Of a stretch of DNA of 64,000 bases, positions 8,019 to 16,314 are shown piece after piece (positions within the stretch are counted from its first letter, which is position 1; every line of letters begins with the position of its first letter). The stretch covers positions 1 to 64,000 of the forward strand of contig JACKGW010000004.1 of the NCBI GenBank assembly GCA_020631815.1, given 5' to 3'. A program made the position numbers and the translations under genes. The DNA is from Planctomycetota bacterium (GTDB taxonomy: Bacteria > Planctomycetota > PLA2 > JAEUHO01). Below the pieces are notes generated by a model. It worked only from the letters and a program-made list of their open reading frames with translations. It did not search any database and was not told where the DNA came from.

Positions 8019-11000
8019 GCGTCGTCGTCCTCCGACGGCGCCGCGTCGTCCTTGGGAGCGACGGCGAGGACGCGCAGGGCGGACGCGCCCTTGACGGCGT
8101 CAGGGTCGGGGCGACAGGGGCGACGCCACGGGCAGCTCGCGCAGTCCTCCGCGGCGAGCGGCGCGCGATCGAGACGAGCCGCGCGCAAGTCCGCCACGGC
8201 CGACACGGCGGCATCGACCGCGGCCTTGCGGTGGGCCACGAAGTCGGCGTGGGACAGAGGCCAGGGGGCCTTGCCTTCGCGCCGTCCTTCGAGCGGCGCA
8301 GGGGCCTCCTTGTCGAAGATCGCGCGCCTGAGTCGCACCAAGGCGGCCGCCCACTCGACACCCACGACGTCGAGCGGTGCGAGCGCTTCGACGGCTTCGG
8401 CGTAGAGCCTCAGCTGCAACCCACGACCCTCGCGATCGGCCTTGTAGGAGCTCTCGACCGCGGTCGCGGAGCGCTTGTAGTCCACGACCACCGCGCGCCC
8501 TTTGGGTACGCCCTTGCCGACGTCGACACGGTCGATGCGGCCCTTCAGCAGGAACGCGCCTTCGCCTTCGCCGATCGGAACCGTGTCCTTGGGCGGCGCG
8601 AACGCGCGCTCCAGCCACGCGGCCGCGGGCGCGAGCCCCGGCGGCATGGTGGCCTCGCGAAGTCGAAGCAGCTCGATGGCGCGCACGGTCTCGGCCACGA
8701 GGAGCGGCGCGTCGTCCGCGTCGATGTCGCTGGCCTCGAGCGCTTCCTTCGCAATGGCCTCCGCCGCGCGGCTTCCGTCGAGAAGCGCCAGGCGAAACGC
8801 GGCGTGCAACACCTGCCCCTCGTCCGCGGGCTCGAGGCCCCGGGGCTCGAAGCCCAGGTCGTCCTCGGGGACCCGGAGCGTGCGCTGGAAGAGGTGCCGC
8901 ACGCGACACGTGTGGGCCGTCTCGACTTCGCTCGGGCTCAGGGCCTTGAAGCGATGGGCCAGTTCGGCGGCGAGCTCCTCGGGGAGTCCAAAGCGCGTGG
9001 CGCGCCGGGCCCGGCCGCGCTCGCGTGCGGCTTGGGCCGCGGGCAACGCACGCACGAGCGCGGCCGCGAGCCCGGGCGGGGTGCCCGGCGACACGGCAAG
9101 GCGCACGAGGTCGTGCGCGCAGGCGACGAGGTCGGGGCGCGGCGCCGTCACGCCGGGCGCGCCGGTCTCGTGACGGATCGACGGTGTCACGCAGCGGACA
9201 AGCGCCCGCAAGGGGAACGCGGGCGGCAGGCCTTCGCCGCGCCCATCCACCGTGGGCCGCGAGAGCCACAGCACGCTGCGTGCGGCCGTGAGCGCCGTGT
9301 AGAGCAGGCGCCGCTCGCGCACTTCGCGATCGCGTGCCCGCGGCAGGCGCAGCACGGCGTCGCGTTCGGCCAAGGCCTCGCGGTCGTCGTCGGCGAGCAG
9401 GATGTCCTGGCGCGGACGCTTGGGCACGCGCCCCGCCTCGAGACCCGCGACGACGACGAGCGCGGGCTCCCAGAAGCGCGCAGTCTCCATGTCGAGCACG
9501 GTCACGGCGTCGAGGCGTCGGTCGCGCGGCGTGAACGGCAGCGCATCGACGTGGGCCAACACGTCCTCGACGGCCTCGGCGGGCGAGGCCGGACCGACAC
9601 CCGTACGCCGGGCCGCGTCCGCCAGACCGGTCACGACCTCGCGGAGTCGCCACGCCGCGGCCGTGGCGGCGGCAACGCTCGCGTCGTGACGTGCGTCGCG
9701 CGGTCGTCCGTCGGCATCGAGGCCGGCGGACGTGGGAAGCGGGGCGAGCTCGTCGAGCGCGCTGCGCAGCTCCTCGAAGGCACTCGCCCCCGTCACCGGC
9801 GCCAGGCGTTCGCGCACGGCCTCCAACCGTGCCGCCCACGAGGCGAGAGGCTCGGGCAGTGCGGCGCGCCACGCATCCCACGTGCGCGGGGCGCCGTCGC
9901 GACGGTGCTTGACCTCGAGCGTGTCGTGGGCGGCGCGGGCGTCGTCGTCGCCGGTGGCGACCACACACCACGCAAGCCACGCATGCGCGGCGTACGGCTC
10001 GAAGGCACCGGCCTCGACGTGACCTGCTGCGACGTCGAGCGCCCCGCGCAGGGCGCGGACCAGCGGGGTGCGCCCGAGCGTGGCCGCCGCGCCCCCCGCG
10101 CGGACCGGCACGCCGACGCGCTCCAGGGCGTCGATGAAGCGGCCGGCGTCGCGGCCCGTGTCGCGAACGACGATGGCCACGTCGTGCCAGCGGATCGGAC
10201 GCCCCGCCGTGGAGACCTCGCCGTCGAGCACCGCGCGTCGCAGGTGACGGGCCACGCTCTCGGCTTCGTCTTCGTCGTCGCCGCCGAGCAGCCAGGCCAC
10301 GTGCGATCCACCGGCCGTCGGCTCGTCGTGGTCGCCACTGGTGAACAGGTCGGCGGCAAGCCGGGCGAGCGGCTCGGGCCGGGCGTGCGTGGGCGCCGCG
10401 GCGCGACGTTCGACGAAGCCCTGGCCCAGCAGATGCGCGCGCCAGGGTCCGGTTGCGGAGAACAGCTCCGCGCGACGTACGTCGAACGGGCACGTGACGA
10501 GGACCTCGCCACCGGCGCGCACGACGATCTCGACCAGCCGGTCGAGGATGCGCTGCTCGATGGGCGTGAGGTCCTCGAAGCCGTCCACGACGAGGCGGCG
10601 CGGCGGCGCCGTCGGCGGCTCGTCTTCGAGGCGACGGGCGAGGCGCACGAGTGCATCCTCGTGGTCGTGGAGCCCCGCCTCGGCCAAGCGGCGGTGGTAC
10701 GCGCGGAACACGGCGAGGAAGGCCTCGAGGCGCTCGCGCGCGGGCGCGCTCACGGCGTCGGTGGCGGCCTCCAAGCGGTCGGCCACCAGCTCGGGCGGGA
10801 GCCCGCCCTGCTTCAGCTCCTTCATGAGGCGCAGGAGTCGCGCGCGGAAGGCCGCGCTGCCGGCCACGGCGGCGAAGAGCTTCGGCGCCGCGTCGTCGAG
10901 CGCCGCGACGACGAGGCGGTCGCGCGTCGCCGCCGAGGGCAGCGTCCCCACGCGGAAGCGGGATAGGAAGCGCTCGCCCGCGCCCGTGAACGTGGTGAAG

Positions 11001-11272
11001 ACCTCGTCGAGCAAGCCGCGCGCTTCCCAGCGGGAGAGCGCGACGCGCCGCATGTGCTGGACCGCGGCGTAGGTCGGGAGCACGAACAAGGCGGCGCCCG
11101 GCGCGGCGGCTGCGCCCCCATGCGGGCCCTCGCGCGTGGCGACTTCGCGTACGGCCTCCAGGGCCCGCCACGTCTTGCCCGTGCCGGCAGGGCCCGTCAG
11201 CAGGAGGCGCGGAACCGACGGCAGGGGCTCGTCGGGCTCGAGCAGGGCGGCGTCGGCAGGTGCGGAGCGCAT
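8015..11272 (-). CDS. addB: AddB-like helicase-nuclease subunit with Fe-S staple
   Basis: This 1085-residue partner of AddA has an N-terminal Walker A GPAGTGKT (27-34). Its C-terminal PD-(D/E)XK nuclease shows GRIDRVD and VVVDYKRS. An iron-staple pattern is visible: one cysteine before the nuclease (VETAHTCRVRHLF) and three after it (CASCPWRRPC), matching the [4Fe-4S] cluster that clamps AddB-type nucleases. The start ATG at 11272 is preceded by GGAGG. It forms a two-gene operon with addA, whose ATG overlaps its stop. The upstream 125 bp are shared with the divergent ketosynthase gene and should hold both promoters. Confidence 0.9.
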   Translation of the reverse strand: MRSAPADAALLEPDEPLPSVPRLLLTGPAGTGKTWRALEAVREVATREGPHGGAAAAPGAALFVLPTYAAVQHMRRVALSRWEARGLLDEVFTTFTGAGERFLSRFRVGTLPSAATRDRLVVAALDDAAPKLFAAVAGSAAFRARLLRLMKELKQGGLPPELVADRLEAATDAVSAPARERLEAFLAVFRAYHRRLAEAGLHDHEDALVRLARRLEDEPPTAPPRRLVVDGFEDLTPIEQRILDRLVEIVVRAGGEVLVTCPFDVRRAELFSATGPWRAHLLGQGFVERRAAAPTHARPEPLARLAADLFTSGDHDEPTAGGSHVAWLLGGDDEDEAESVARHLRRAVLDGEVSTAGRPIRWHDVAIVVRDTGRDAGRFIDALERVGVPVRAGGAAATLGRTPLVRALRGALDVAAGHVEAGAFEPYAAHAWLAWCVVATGDDDARAAHDTLEVKHRRDGAPRTWDAWRAALPEPLASWAARLEAVRERLAPVTGASAFEELRSALDELAPLPTSAGLDADGRPRDARHDASVAAATAAAWRLREVVTGLADAARRTGVGPASPAEAVEDVLAHVDALPFTPRDRRLDAVTVLDMETARFWEPALVVVAGLEAGRVPKRPRQDILLADDDREALAERDAVLRLPRARDREVRERRLLYTALTAARSVLWLSRPTVDGRGEGLPPAFPLRALVRCVTPSIRHETGAPGVTAPRPDLVACAHDLVRLAVSPGTPPGLAAALVRALPAAQAARERGRARRATRFGLPEELAAELAHRFKALSPSEVETAHTCRVRHLFQRTLRVPEDDLGFEPRGLEPADEGQVLHAAFRLALLDGSRAAEAIAKEALEASDIDADDAPLLVAETVRAIELLRLREATMPPGLAPAAAWLERAFAPPKDTVPIGEGEGAFLLKGRIDRVDVGKGVPKGRAVVVDYKRSATAVESSYKADREGRGLQLRLYAEAVEALAPLDVVGVEWAAALVRLRRAIFDKEAPAPLEGRREGKAPWPLSHADFVAHRKAAVDAAVSAVADLRAARLDRAPLAAEDCASCPWRRPCRPDPDAVKGASALRVLAVAPKDDAAPSEDDDA

Positions 11273-11397
11273 GGGTCCCCCCTCCGGGGGACGGAAGAGC
11301 CTAGGCCCGCGGGGGGACGCCCCCCTGCTCGCCTCGCCCGGCCCGTCGGGGCACCATGCGCCCCGGGCCGACCTGCGCCCACTCCGGAGGAGGCCGC

Positions 11398-12612
11398 GTG
11401 CGCATCGAGCCCAACCCCCTGGTCCGCGTGTCCGGCACGGGCTCGTACCTGCCGCCGGGGGTCGTCGACAACCCGACGCTCTCCACGATCGTCAAGGGCT
11501 ACGACGCCGAGCGCTCCGGCGACTTCAGCGCATGGGTCGACCAGATGACCCACATCAACCAGCGGCGGTTCGCCGGCCCGGGCGGCCGCACGTCGGACCT
11601 TGCGCGCATCGCCGCCGAGCGCGCCATGGCCTCCGCGGGGGTGGACCCCAAGGACATCGGGCTCGTCGTGTACGCGACGTTCACCCCGAGCGAGATGATC
11701 CCCGGCGACCACTGCGTGCTGGCCCATGCGGTGGGCTGCACCAACGCGGGCGTCATGATGCTCATGGCGGCCTGCGCCGGGTCGATCTACGGGCTCGGCA
11801 TGGCCTACGGCTTGGTGGCGTCGGGTGTGTACGAGCACGTGCTCGTGATCGGCGCCGAGACGGGCAGCCAGGCCCTCAACTTCCACGACCCCGTCACCTC
11901 GATCCTGTTCGGCGACGGCGCCGGTGCCGCCGTGGTGTCACGCGGCGATGCGAACGGCTCGGACGGGATGCTTCCGCCGCAGCTGGGCTTCGAGTACTCG
12001 GCGCGCAACATCCACCTCGCCAACAGCAACGTACCGGTCGATCTCGGTGCCTTCCCCGAGAAGCAGGTGCAGCCGGGCGTGAAGCTGGTCGAGCAGGCCC
12101 TCGTCGAGATGGAGGGTGGGCCCTCCGTGCTGCGCATGGCCGTCAAGCGCATGGCCGTGTGCGCGGTGAAGGCGCTGGGCTACGAGGAGAGCGATCTCAA
12201 GAACGAGACCGCTGGCCTGATGGACACGTTGGCGCGCGCACGCGTCGTCCCCCACCAGGCCAACGGTCGGATCCTGGACGGCGTGGCGAAGGAGCTGAAG
12301 TGCGCTCCCGAGCGCGTGCTCCGGACGATCTATCGCTACGGCAACATCTCCGCGGCGAGCAACCTCGTCACACTCGACCACGGCCTACGTGCGGGCAACA
12401 TGGAGCGTCAGCTGGACGCCGACGGGCGCGTGTTGGCCGTCGAAGACCGACCCGAGCAGCGCATCCAGGGTGGCGAGCTCGTGTTGCTGCCCTCGATCGG
12501 CGGCGGCTACCTCATGGGCTGCGGCGGCATCGTCGTGTCGGACCACCTCGCACGTCAGCCGCGCATCGAAGATCCCGCGACGCCCTTCGACCCCGTCGCC
12601 GCGGGCATGTAG
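11398..12612 (+). CDS. Beta-ketoacyl-ACP synthase III-like thiolase-fold enzyme
   Basis: A 404-residue condensing enzyme of the FabH/OleA/HMG-CoA-synthase superfamily. The catalytic cysteine is C126 in AACAGS. The histidine is in VVPHQANGR and the asparagine in RYGNISAAS, giving a complete Cys-His-Asn triad. A GDGAGAAVV stretch matches the family fold. I chose the GTG at 11398 because GGAGGAGG lies 5-12 bases upstream; the ATG at 11356 has no ribosome site. It is longer than FabH (about 320), so a secondary ketosynthase role is possible. The gene ends 16 bp before a large inverted repeat and converges on the benzoyl-CoA operon. Confidence 0.85.
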   Translation: MRIEPNPLVRVSGTGSYLPPGVVDNPTLSTIVKGYDAERSGDFSAWVDQMTHINQRRFAGPGGRTSDLARIAAERAMASAGVDPKDIGLVVYATFTPSEMIPGDHCVLAHAVGCTNAGVMMLMAACAGSIYGLGMAYGLVASGVYEHVLVIGAETGSQALNFHDPVTSILFGDGAGAAVVSRGDANGSDGMLPPQLGFEYSARNIHLANSNVPVDLGAFPEKQVQPGVKLVEQALVEMEGGPSVLRMAVKRMAVCAVKALGYEESDLKNETAGLMDTLARARVVPHQANGRILDGVAKELKCAPERVLRTIYRYGNISAASNLVTLDHGLRAGNMERQLDADGRVLAVEDRPEQRIQGGELVLLPSIGGGYLMGCGGIVVSDHLARQPRIEDPATPFDPVAAGM

Positions 12613-12628
12613 CCGCGCGGAGGAGCGG

Positions 12629-12726
12629 GTACGGAGTCGGGTGAGATTCCAACTTCGGGCCGCGTGACCCAAGCGCCGGCGAGAACGCGTCCCAGCCCGA
12701 AGGTGGAATCTCACCCGACTCCGTAC
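12629..12726. repeat. Inverted repeat with 32-bp arms between convergent genes
   Basis: The left arm (12629-12660) and right arm (12695-12726) pair over 31 of 32 positions, with a 34-base loop. The arm core is GTACGGAGTCGGGTGAGATT. The right arm includes the last codons and the stop codon of the radical SAM gene that ends at 12711. The arm resembles the outer part of the 71-bp repeats near 2.5-3.0 kb. It may work as a bidirectional terminator or as a dispersed palindromic element. Confidence 0.8.
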
Positions 12727-13982
12727 TGACGGGGCATCACGCGGCGCGCCCGGTGCAGGGTGCGATAGGCGGCGCGAAGGGCTGCGAGCCGCAACCGGGG
12801 CAGGCGATGCCGTTGCCGCTCGGCGGGCGGGACCAGCCATCGCCACTCCTCCGGCGTGAGGACGATGGACACGTGGATGCCGGGCGCGATGCCCACGGGC
12901 AGACCGCGCGCGATCGTCCGGTGCCACGCGTGGGCGAACAGTGGCGCGAGGGCTTCGGTCGACGGTGGCTCCTGCCCCTCCAGCGGCGTCCCCAGGACAG
13001 GTCGGAACACGCAGATCGTGGGTATGGCGCCGAGGTCGACGAGCCAGTCGACGGCGGCGCGGCTCGACTCGACGCTCTCCAAGCCGGCGATCAGCTCGCC
13101 ATTGACCGTGTCGAAGCCGCCGTCGCGAACGCACCATCCCAGCGCTTCGCGGAAGGAGGAGAGCGGAGAACGGCGTGCCTTGCCGGGGCAGACGTCGCAG
13201 AAGCGGTCCTCGTCCCACAGCTCGAAGCAGAGGGAGACGTTCTCCACGCCCGTTCGCGCCAGCTCCTCGTACGCCGACGCGCTGGGGAGCGGCGGGATCT
13301 GCAACCCCACCAACAGCCCGGTGCGCCTGCGAAGCGCCCGGACCAGGGGCACGTAGCGCTCGAGGTAGGCGCCGCGGTCGTCGAAGCCCCCGTTCACGTG
13401 GACGAAGGTGATGCCCAGCTCGTCGCGCGCGGCCAACGCGGTCTCGACGACATCCTCGATCGTCTTGTCGGTGGATTCGTCGCCGCTCGCGACGTTGTCG
13501 CCCACGGAGCAGAAGCGACAGATGTCCCGCTCCGGGGCCTTCCAGTTGGAGCACGTCGGTCCGAAGTAGACGCCCAAGTAGGTGCCTTGGATGACCCCGA
13601 TGCTGCCCATGGGCCGCCCGCGGCTCGTGCGGCGGTCAAGGAAGCGCGGACGGGGGGGAACGAGGACCTCGGTCAGGAACCGCCCCTCGTGCTCCAAGGC
13701 CAGCCCGGGAGATCCTCGACCTCGCGCGAACGGCACCAGCACGTACGGGCTGCGCTGCGCAAACGTCTCCAGCACGGGAGCGTTGACGTGGACGCGGTCC
13801 GCGCCGGGGAGACGCAGCTCGAGGCCGCTACCCAGGCCCGAGCGCATGCGCACGGGCTGCTGACCATCCGCAAGCTGAACGGCGGGGTCGATGCGCAGAC
13901 CGCGGCAGAAGAGGTCCAGCTTGACGTAGCCCGGGTTGAGGCGGCCGTTCTCGACCCGGGCTGCGGGCTCTGCGACCGACAT
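12711..13982 (-). CDS. Radical SAM-like protein with unusual cysteine spacing, benzoyl-CoA operon
   Basis: A 423-residue protein, last gene of the benzoyl-CoA operon. After about 125 residues of beta-rich N-terminal sequence, a radical SAM-like core begins at GVYFGPTC. The presumed cluster cysteines are C144, C155 and C158, i.e. C-x10-C-x2-C instead of C-x3-C-x2-C. HVNGGFDD and a VGLQIPPLP stretch follow, consistent with a TIM barrel, plus extra cysteines in FCDVCPGK. The last five codons and stop lie inside a 32-bp inverted-repeat arm. It starts 28 bp after the amidohydrolase-like gene, with GAGG upstream. Substrate unknown; a role in aromatic degradation is suggested only by position. Confidence 0.75.
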   Translation of the reverse strand: MSVAEPAARVENGRLNPGYVKLDLFCRGLRIDPAVQLADGQQPVRMRSGLGSGLELRLPGADRVHVNAPVLETFAQRSPYVLVPFARGRGSPGLALEHEGRFLTEVLVPPRPRFLDRRTSRGRPMGSIGVIQGTYLGVYFGPTCSNWKAPERDICRFCSVGDNVASGDESTDKTIEDVVETALAARDELGITFVHVNGGFDDRGAYLERYVPLVRALRRRTGLLVGLQIPPLPSASAYEELARTGVENVSLCFELWDEDRFCDVCPGKARRSPLSSFREALGWCVRDGGFDTVNGELIAGLESVESSRAAVDWLVDLGAIPTICVFRPVLGTPLEGQEPPSTEALAPLFAHAWHRTIARGLPVGIAPGIHVSIVLTPEEWRWLVPPAERQRHRLPRLRLAALRAAYRTLHRARRVMPRQYGVG

Positions 13983-14010
13983 GGACGGCCTCGTCAGCTG
14001 CCCGCGCCGC

Positions 14011-14871
14011 TCAGCGCACCAGTGCCGGGATCCCGTGCACGCGGCGCGGGTTCTCGCAGAGGATCGCGTGCGCGTAGTCCTCGGGGATACCCAGGCGCTC
14101 GAACTCCTGCAGGTAGCGCGTCCAGTCCAGCCCGTTGGTGCCGAACAGGACCTTGGAGTGGGTGCCGCGCCCGCTCATGAAGCGCACCAGCGAGGGCCCG
14201 AAGTACTTGGGCAGCCACGCGCTCGTGTTCACGTAGACGTTGGGCCACTTGCCCGCGACGGCGAGCATCTCGTCGACCCACGGGTACCCCGTGTGCGTCC
14301 CGATGAGCGTGAGGTTGGGGAAGTCGCAGGCGATGCGGTCCAGCTGGATCGGGCGTCCGTGCTCGCTGGGCATCGCCTCGAGGACGTGGCCCACCTGCAT
14401 CGAGACGGGCACACCCATCTCCTCGCACTTGGCGTAGAGGGGGTACATCTTCCGGTGATCGAGCCCGATGTCGTAGCCGTAGATGTGGACGTAGACGCCC
14501 TTGTACTCGTGCTCCCTAACGTCGCGCTCGAGCTTCGCGAGACTCGGGCCGATGCGCAACGGGTCGTAGTCGGCCAGGCCGTAGATGCGCCCCGGGTACC
14601 TGCGCGTCAGCTCCGCGATGCGGTCGGTCATGTCGAGAGCAAAGCGCTGCTGGCGCGTGTAGGACCACGCGAGGAGATCCGTGGCGAGGACGGTCTCGAT
14701 CCCGGCGGCATCCATCTGCGCGATCAGCTCGGCGCCGTCCGCATAGCCGTCGCCCCAGGCCTGCTCGACCTGGCACTTCAGCTCTCCGGGAGAGTTCGTG
14801 GCCTGGACCCAGCTGTTCTTCCACTCCTTGAGTAGGAGCGGAAACAGGCAGTCGACGGTTCCTGAGGTCAT
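14011..14871 (-). CDS. Amidohydrolase-2-type TIM-barrel protein
   Basis: This 286-residue protein resembles the ACMSD/amidohydrolase-2 family. Metal-site candidates are H162 (MQVGH), H193 (IGTHTG) and D249 (TNGLDW). The usual N-terminal H-x-H is missing: the equivalent segment reads VDCLFPLL, where family members have D-x-H-x-H. The metal centre may therefore be mononuclear or altered. The start ATG at 14871 follows GGAGG, which overlaps the TAG stop of the upstream hydratase gene. Its place right after dienoyl-CoA hydratase makes it a candidate for a hydrolytic step, possibly ring cleavage, since no Oah-type hydrolase is seen in the window. That function is a guess. Confidence 0.7.
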   Translation of the reverse strand: MTSGTVDCLFPLLLKEWKNSWVQATNSPGELKCQVEQAWGDGYADGAELIAQMDAAGIETVLATDLLAWSYTRQQRFALDMTDRIAELTRRYPGRIYGLADYDPLRIGPSLAKLERDVREHEYKGVYVHIYGYDIGLDHRKMYPLYAKCEEMGVPVSMQVGHVLEAMPSEHGRPIQLDRIACDFPNLTLIGTHTGYPWVDEMLAVAGKWPNVYVNTSAWLPKYFGPSLVRFMSGRGTHSKVLFGTNGLDWTRYLQEFERLGIPEDYAHAILCENPRRVHGIPALVR

Positions 14872-14881
14872 CTGGGTCCTC

Positions 14882-15661
14882 CTAGCGATCGAGGTAGACG
14901 GGGGCGCGACGGGCGATGAACGCCTCGATGCCCTCGTTGGCGTCGTGGGTCCGCATCAGGTCGTGGATGAACATCTGCTCCAGACGTGGGAGCTCCTCCT
15001 CGAGCTGGCGAAGGAGGGTGATGCGTGCCGCGCGCTCGGTGTAGCGCAGCGCCGAGGCACTGGTCTTGCTCAAGTGCTCGCGGACGAGCTCCGCCCACCA
15101 CGCGTCGGGATCGTCCGTCACGGCGGTCACGATGCCCATGCGCCAAGCCTCTTCGGCTGTCACGGTGCGGCCGGACACGCAGAGGTCCAGGCCCACGGTG
15201 CCGCCGGCCCGCCACGGGAGCAGCAGCGAGCCCAGCGGCGGGAACACGGCCAGCTTGATCTCGGGCTGCCCCAGCTTGGCGTCGGGCGTCGCCACCACCC
15301 AGGTGCACCAGCAGGCCAGCTCCAGCCCGCCGCCGAGGCACTGCCCACGCACGACGGCGCAGGTCGGCACCGCCAGGGCGCCGAGCTTGCGGAACAAGCC
15401 GTGGAACGCCGCGAGCAGCGTGGCGACTTGATCCGGGCGGTGCTCCTCGACGCTCGCTCCGAAGGAGAAGTGGCGGCCGGCGCCTTCGATGACGATCAAC
15501 CGGGTCGTCGCGGAGACCTCGCGATCCAGGGCCGCCGACAGGTCCGCGATCATGGCCCCGTCCAAGACGTTTCCCTTGGGAGCGTTCAGCGTCAAGACGA
15601 CCACGTGATCCCCGTGTTCGCGGCGCGCGAGGACGGTGCTGGTTGCCTGCTCCAAGCTCAT
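14882..15661 (-). CDS. dch: Cyclohexa-1,5-diene-1-carbonyl-CoA hydratase (enoyl-CoA hydratase family)
   Basis: A 259-residue crotonase-fold protein. Oxyanion-hole segments are HFSFGASV (around 64-71) and GQCLGGGLEL (107-115), followed by LGQPEIKLAVFPP. The size matches Dch (about 258) and not the ring-opening hydrolase Oah (about 375). Dch adds water to the dienoyl-CoA made by benzoyl-CoA reductase, giving 6-hydroxycyclohex-1-ene-1-carbonyl-CoA, the substrate of the had gene at 21.4 kb. The ATG at 15661 overlaps the stop of the RidA-like gene (ATGA). The assignment rests on family plus neighbours; other enoyl-CoA hydratase activities cannot be excluded from sequence alone. Confidence 0.8.
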   Translation of the reverse strand: MSLEQATSTVLARREHGDHVVVLTLNAPKGNVLDGAMIADLSAALDREVSATTRLIVIEGAGRHFSFGASVEEHRPDQVATLLAAFHGLFRKLGALAVPTCAVVRGQCLGGGLELACWCTWVVATPDAKLGQPEIKLAVFPPLGSLLLPWRAGGTVGLDLCVSGRTVTAEEAWRMGIVTAVTDDPDAWWAELVREHLSKTSASALRYTERAARITLLRQLEEELPRLEQMFIHDLMRTHDANEGIEAFIARRAPVYLDR

Positions 15662-16314
15662 GGCGTGTCCTCCGGTAGGACGGCCGTGGCCTCGATCTCG
15701 ACCAAGGCGCCGTCCTCGACGAGCCCCGCCACGACGACGAGCGACATGGCCGGGAAGTGCCCCCCCATCACCTCGCGGTAGACGCGACCGAGATCCGCCT
15801 GGGCATCGAGGTACGCGCGCTTGTCGGTCACGTACCAGGTGAGGCGGACGACGTCGGACGGCTTCGCACTGCCCTGGGCAAGGACCGCGACGATGTTCTG
15901 GAGGGCTTGGCGGGACTGACCGACGAGGTCGTGGGCGCGGAAGACCTCGTTCTCGTCCCAGCCGACCTGCCCCGCGACGCAGAGCCAGCTGCCCCGGGCG
16001 AGCACGCCGTTGGCGTAGCCCTTGGGACGACGCCACCCCGCGGGCTGCAGGATGCGCACGTGCCCACGTGCCTCGGCGGCCGCACGCTCGCGCGTGTAGA
16101 TCATCACGTAGGACCCGCAAACGGACGCGCTGCAGTGCGCGCAGGCCTCGTGGAGATCCGAGGGTCCGAGCGGCTCGGCGCGGACGTCGAAGCCGAGGGC
16201 CCCGTACGTGGCCACGGCCTCCTTGGCGCGATCCGGGTCGGTCAGGTAGCGCCGCGTCCAACCGGCCGCGAGCAGCGCCTCGGCAGAGCGGACGCCGGTC
16301 GGACACCCGCTCAC
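15658..16314 (-). CDS. RidA/YjgF-like protein with N-terminal cysteine-rich extension
   Basis: A 218-residue protein starting at GTG 16314, which overlaps the bcrD stop (GTGA). Residues from about 88 to the end form a YjgF/Rid domain (GWRRPKGYANGV, VAGQVGWDENEVF). The catalytic arginine of true RidA deaminases, in a PAR-S/T motif, is replaced: the segment reads FPAMSLV. Residues 1-80 are an extra domain with C58, C61 and C66 (EACAHCSASVCGSY) followed by VMIYTRER. This could bind a metal or cluster. It is embedded in the benzoyl-CoA reductase operon, so it probably handles a CoA-thioester or reactive intermediate, or helps reductase maturation. Exact role unknown. Confidence 0.75.
   Translation of the reverse strand: MSGCPTGVRSAEALLAAGWTRRYLTDPDRAKEAVATYGALGFDVRAEPLGPSDLHEACAHCSASVCGSYVMIYTRERAAAEARGHVRILQPAGWRRPKGYANGVLARGSWLCVAGQVGWDENEVFRAHDLVGQSRQALQNIVAVLAQGSAKPSDVVRLTWYVTDKRAYLDAQADLGRVYREVMGGHFPAMSLVVVAGLVEDGALVEIEATAVLPEDTP

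Noticed and set aside
5028..8405. Long open frame on the plus strand opposite addA
   Set aside because: It is an antisense shadow of GC-rich coding DNA: no ribosome site, low-complexity Arg/Ala/Gly-rich product, no domain. Similar antisense frames at 128-2215, 39651-42206 and 56061-59096 were dropped for the same reason.
11356..11397. Upstream ATG of the FabH-like gene
   Set aside because: No ribosome site; the added residues do not fit the family, while GTG at 11398 has GGAGGAGG.
14882..15661. The crotonase-fold gene as ring-opening hydrolase Oah
   Set aside because: At 259 residues it is about 120 too short for Oah and matches the size of dienoyl-CoA hydratase.
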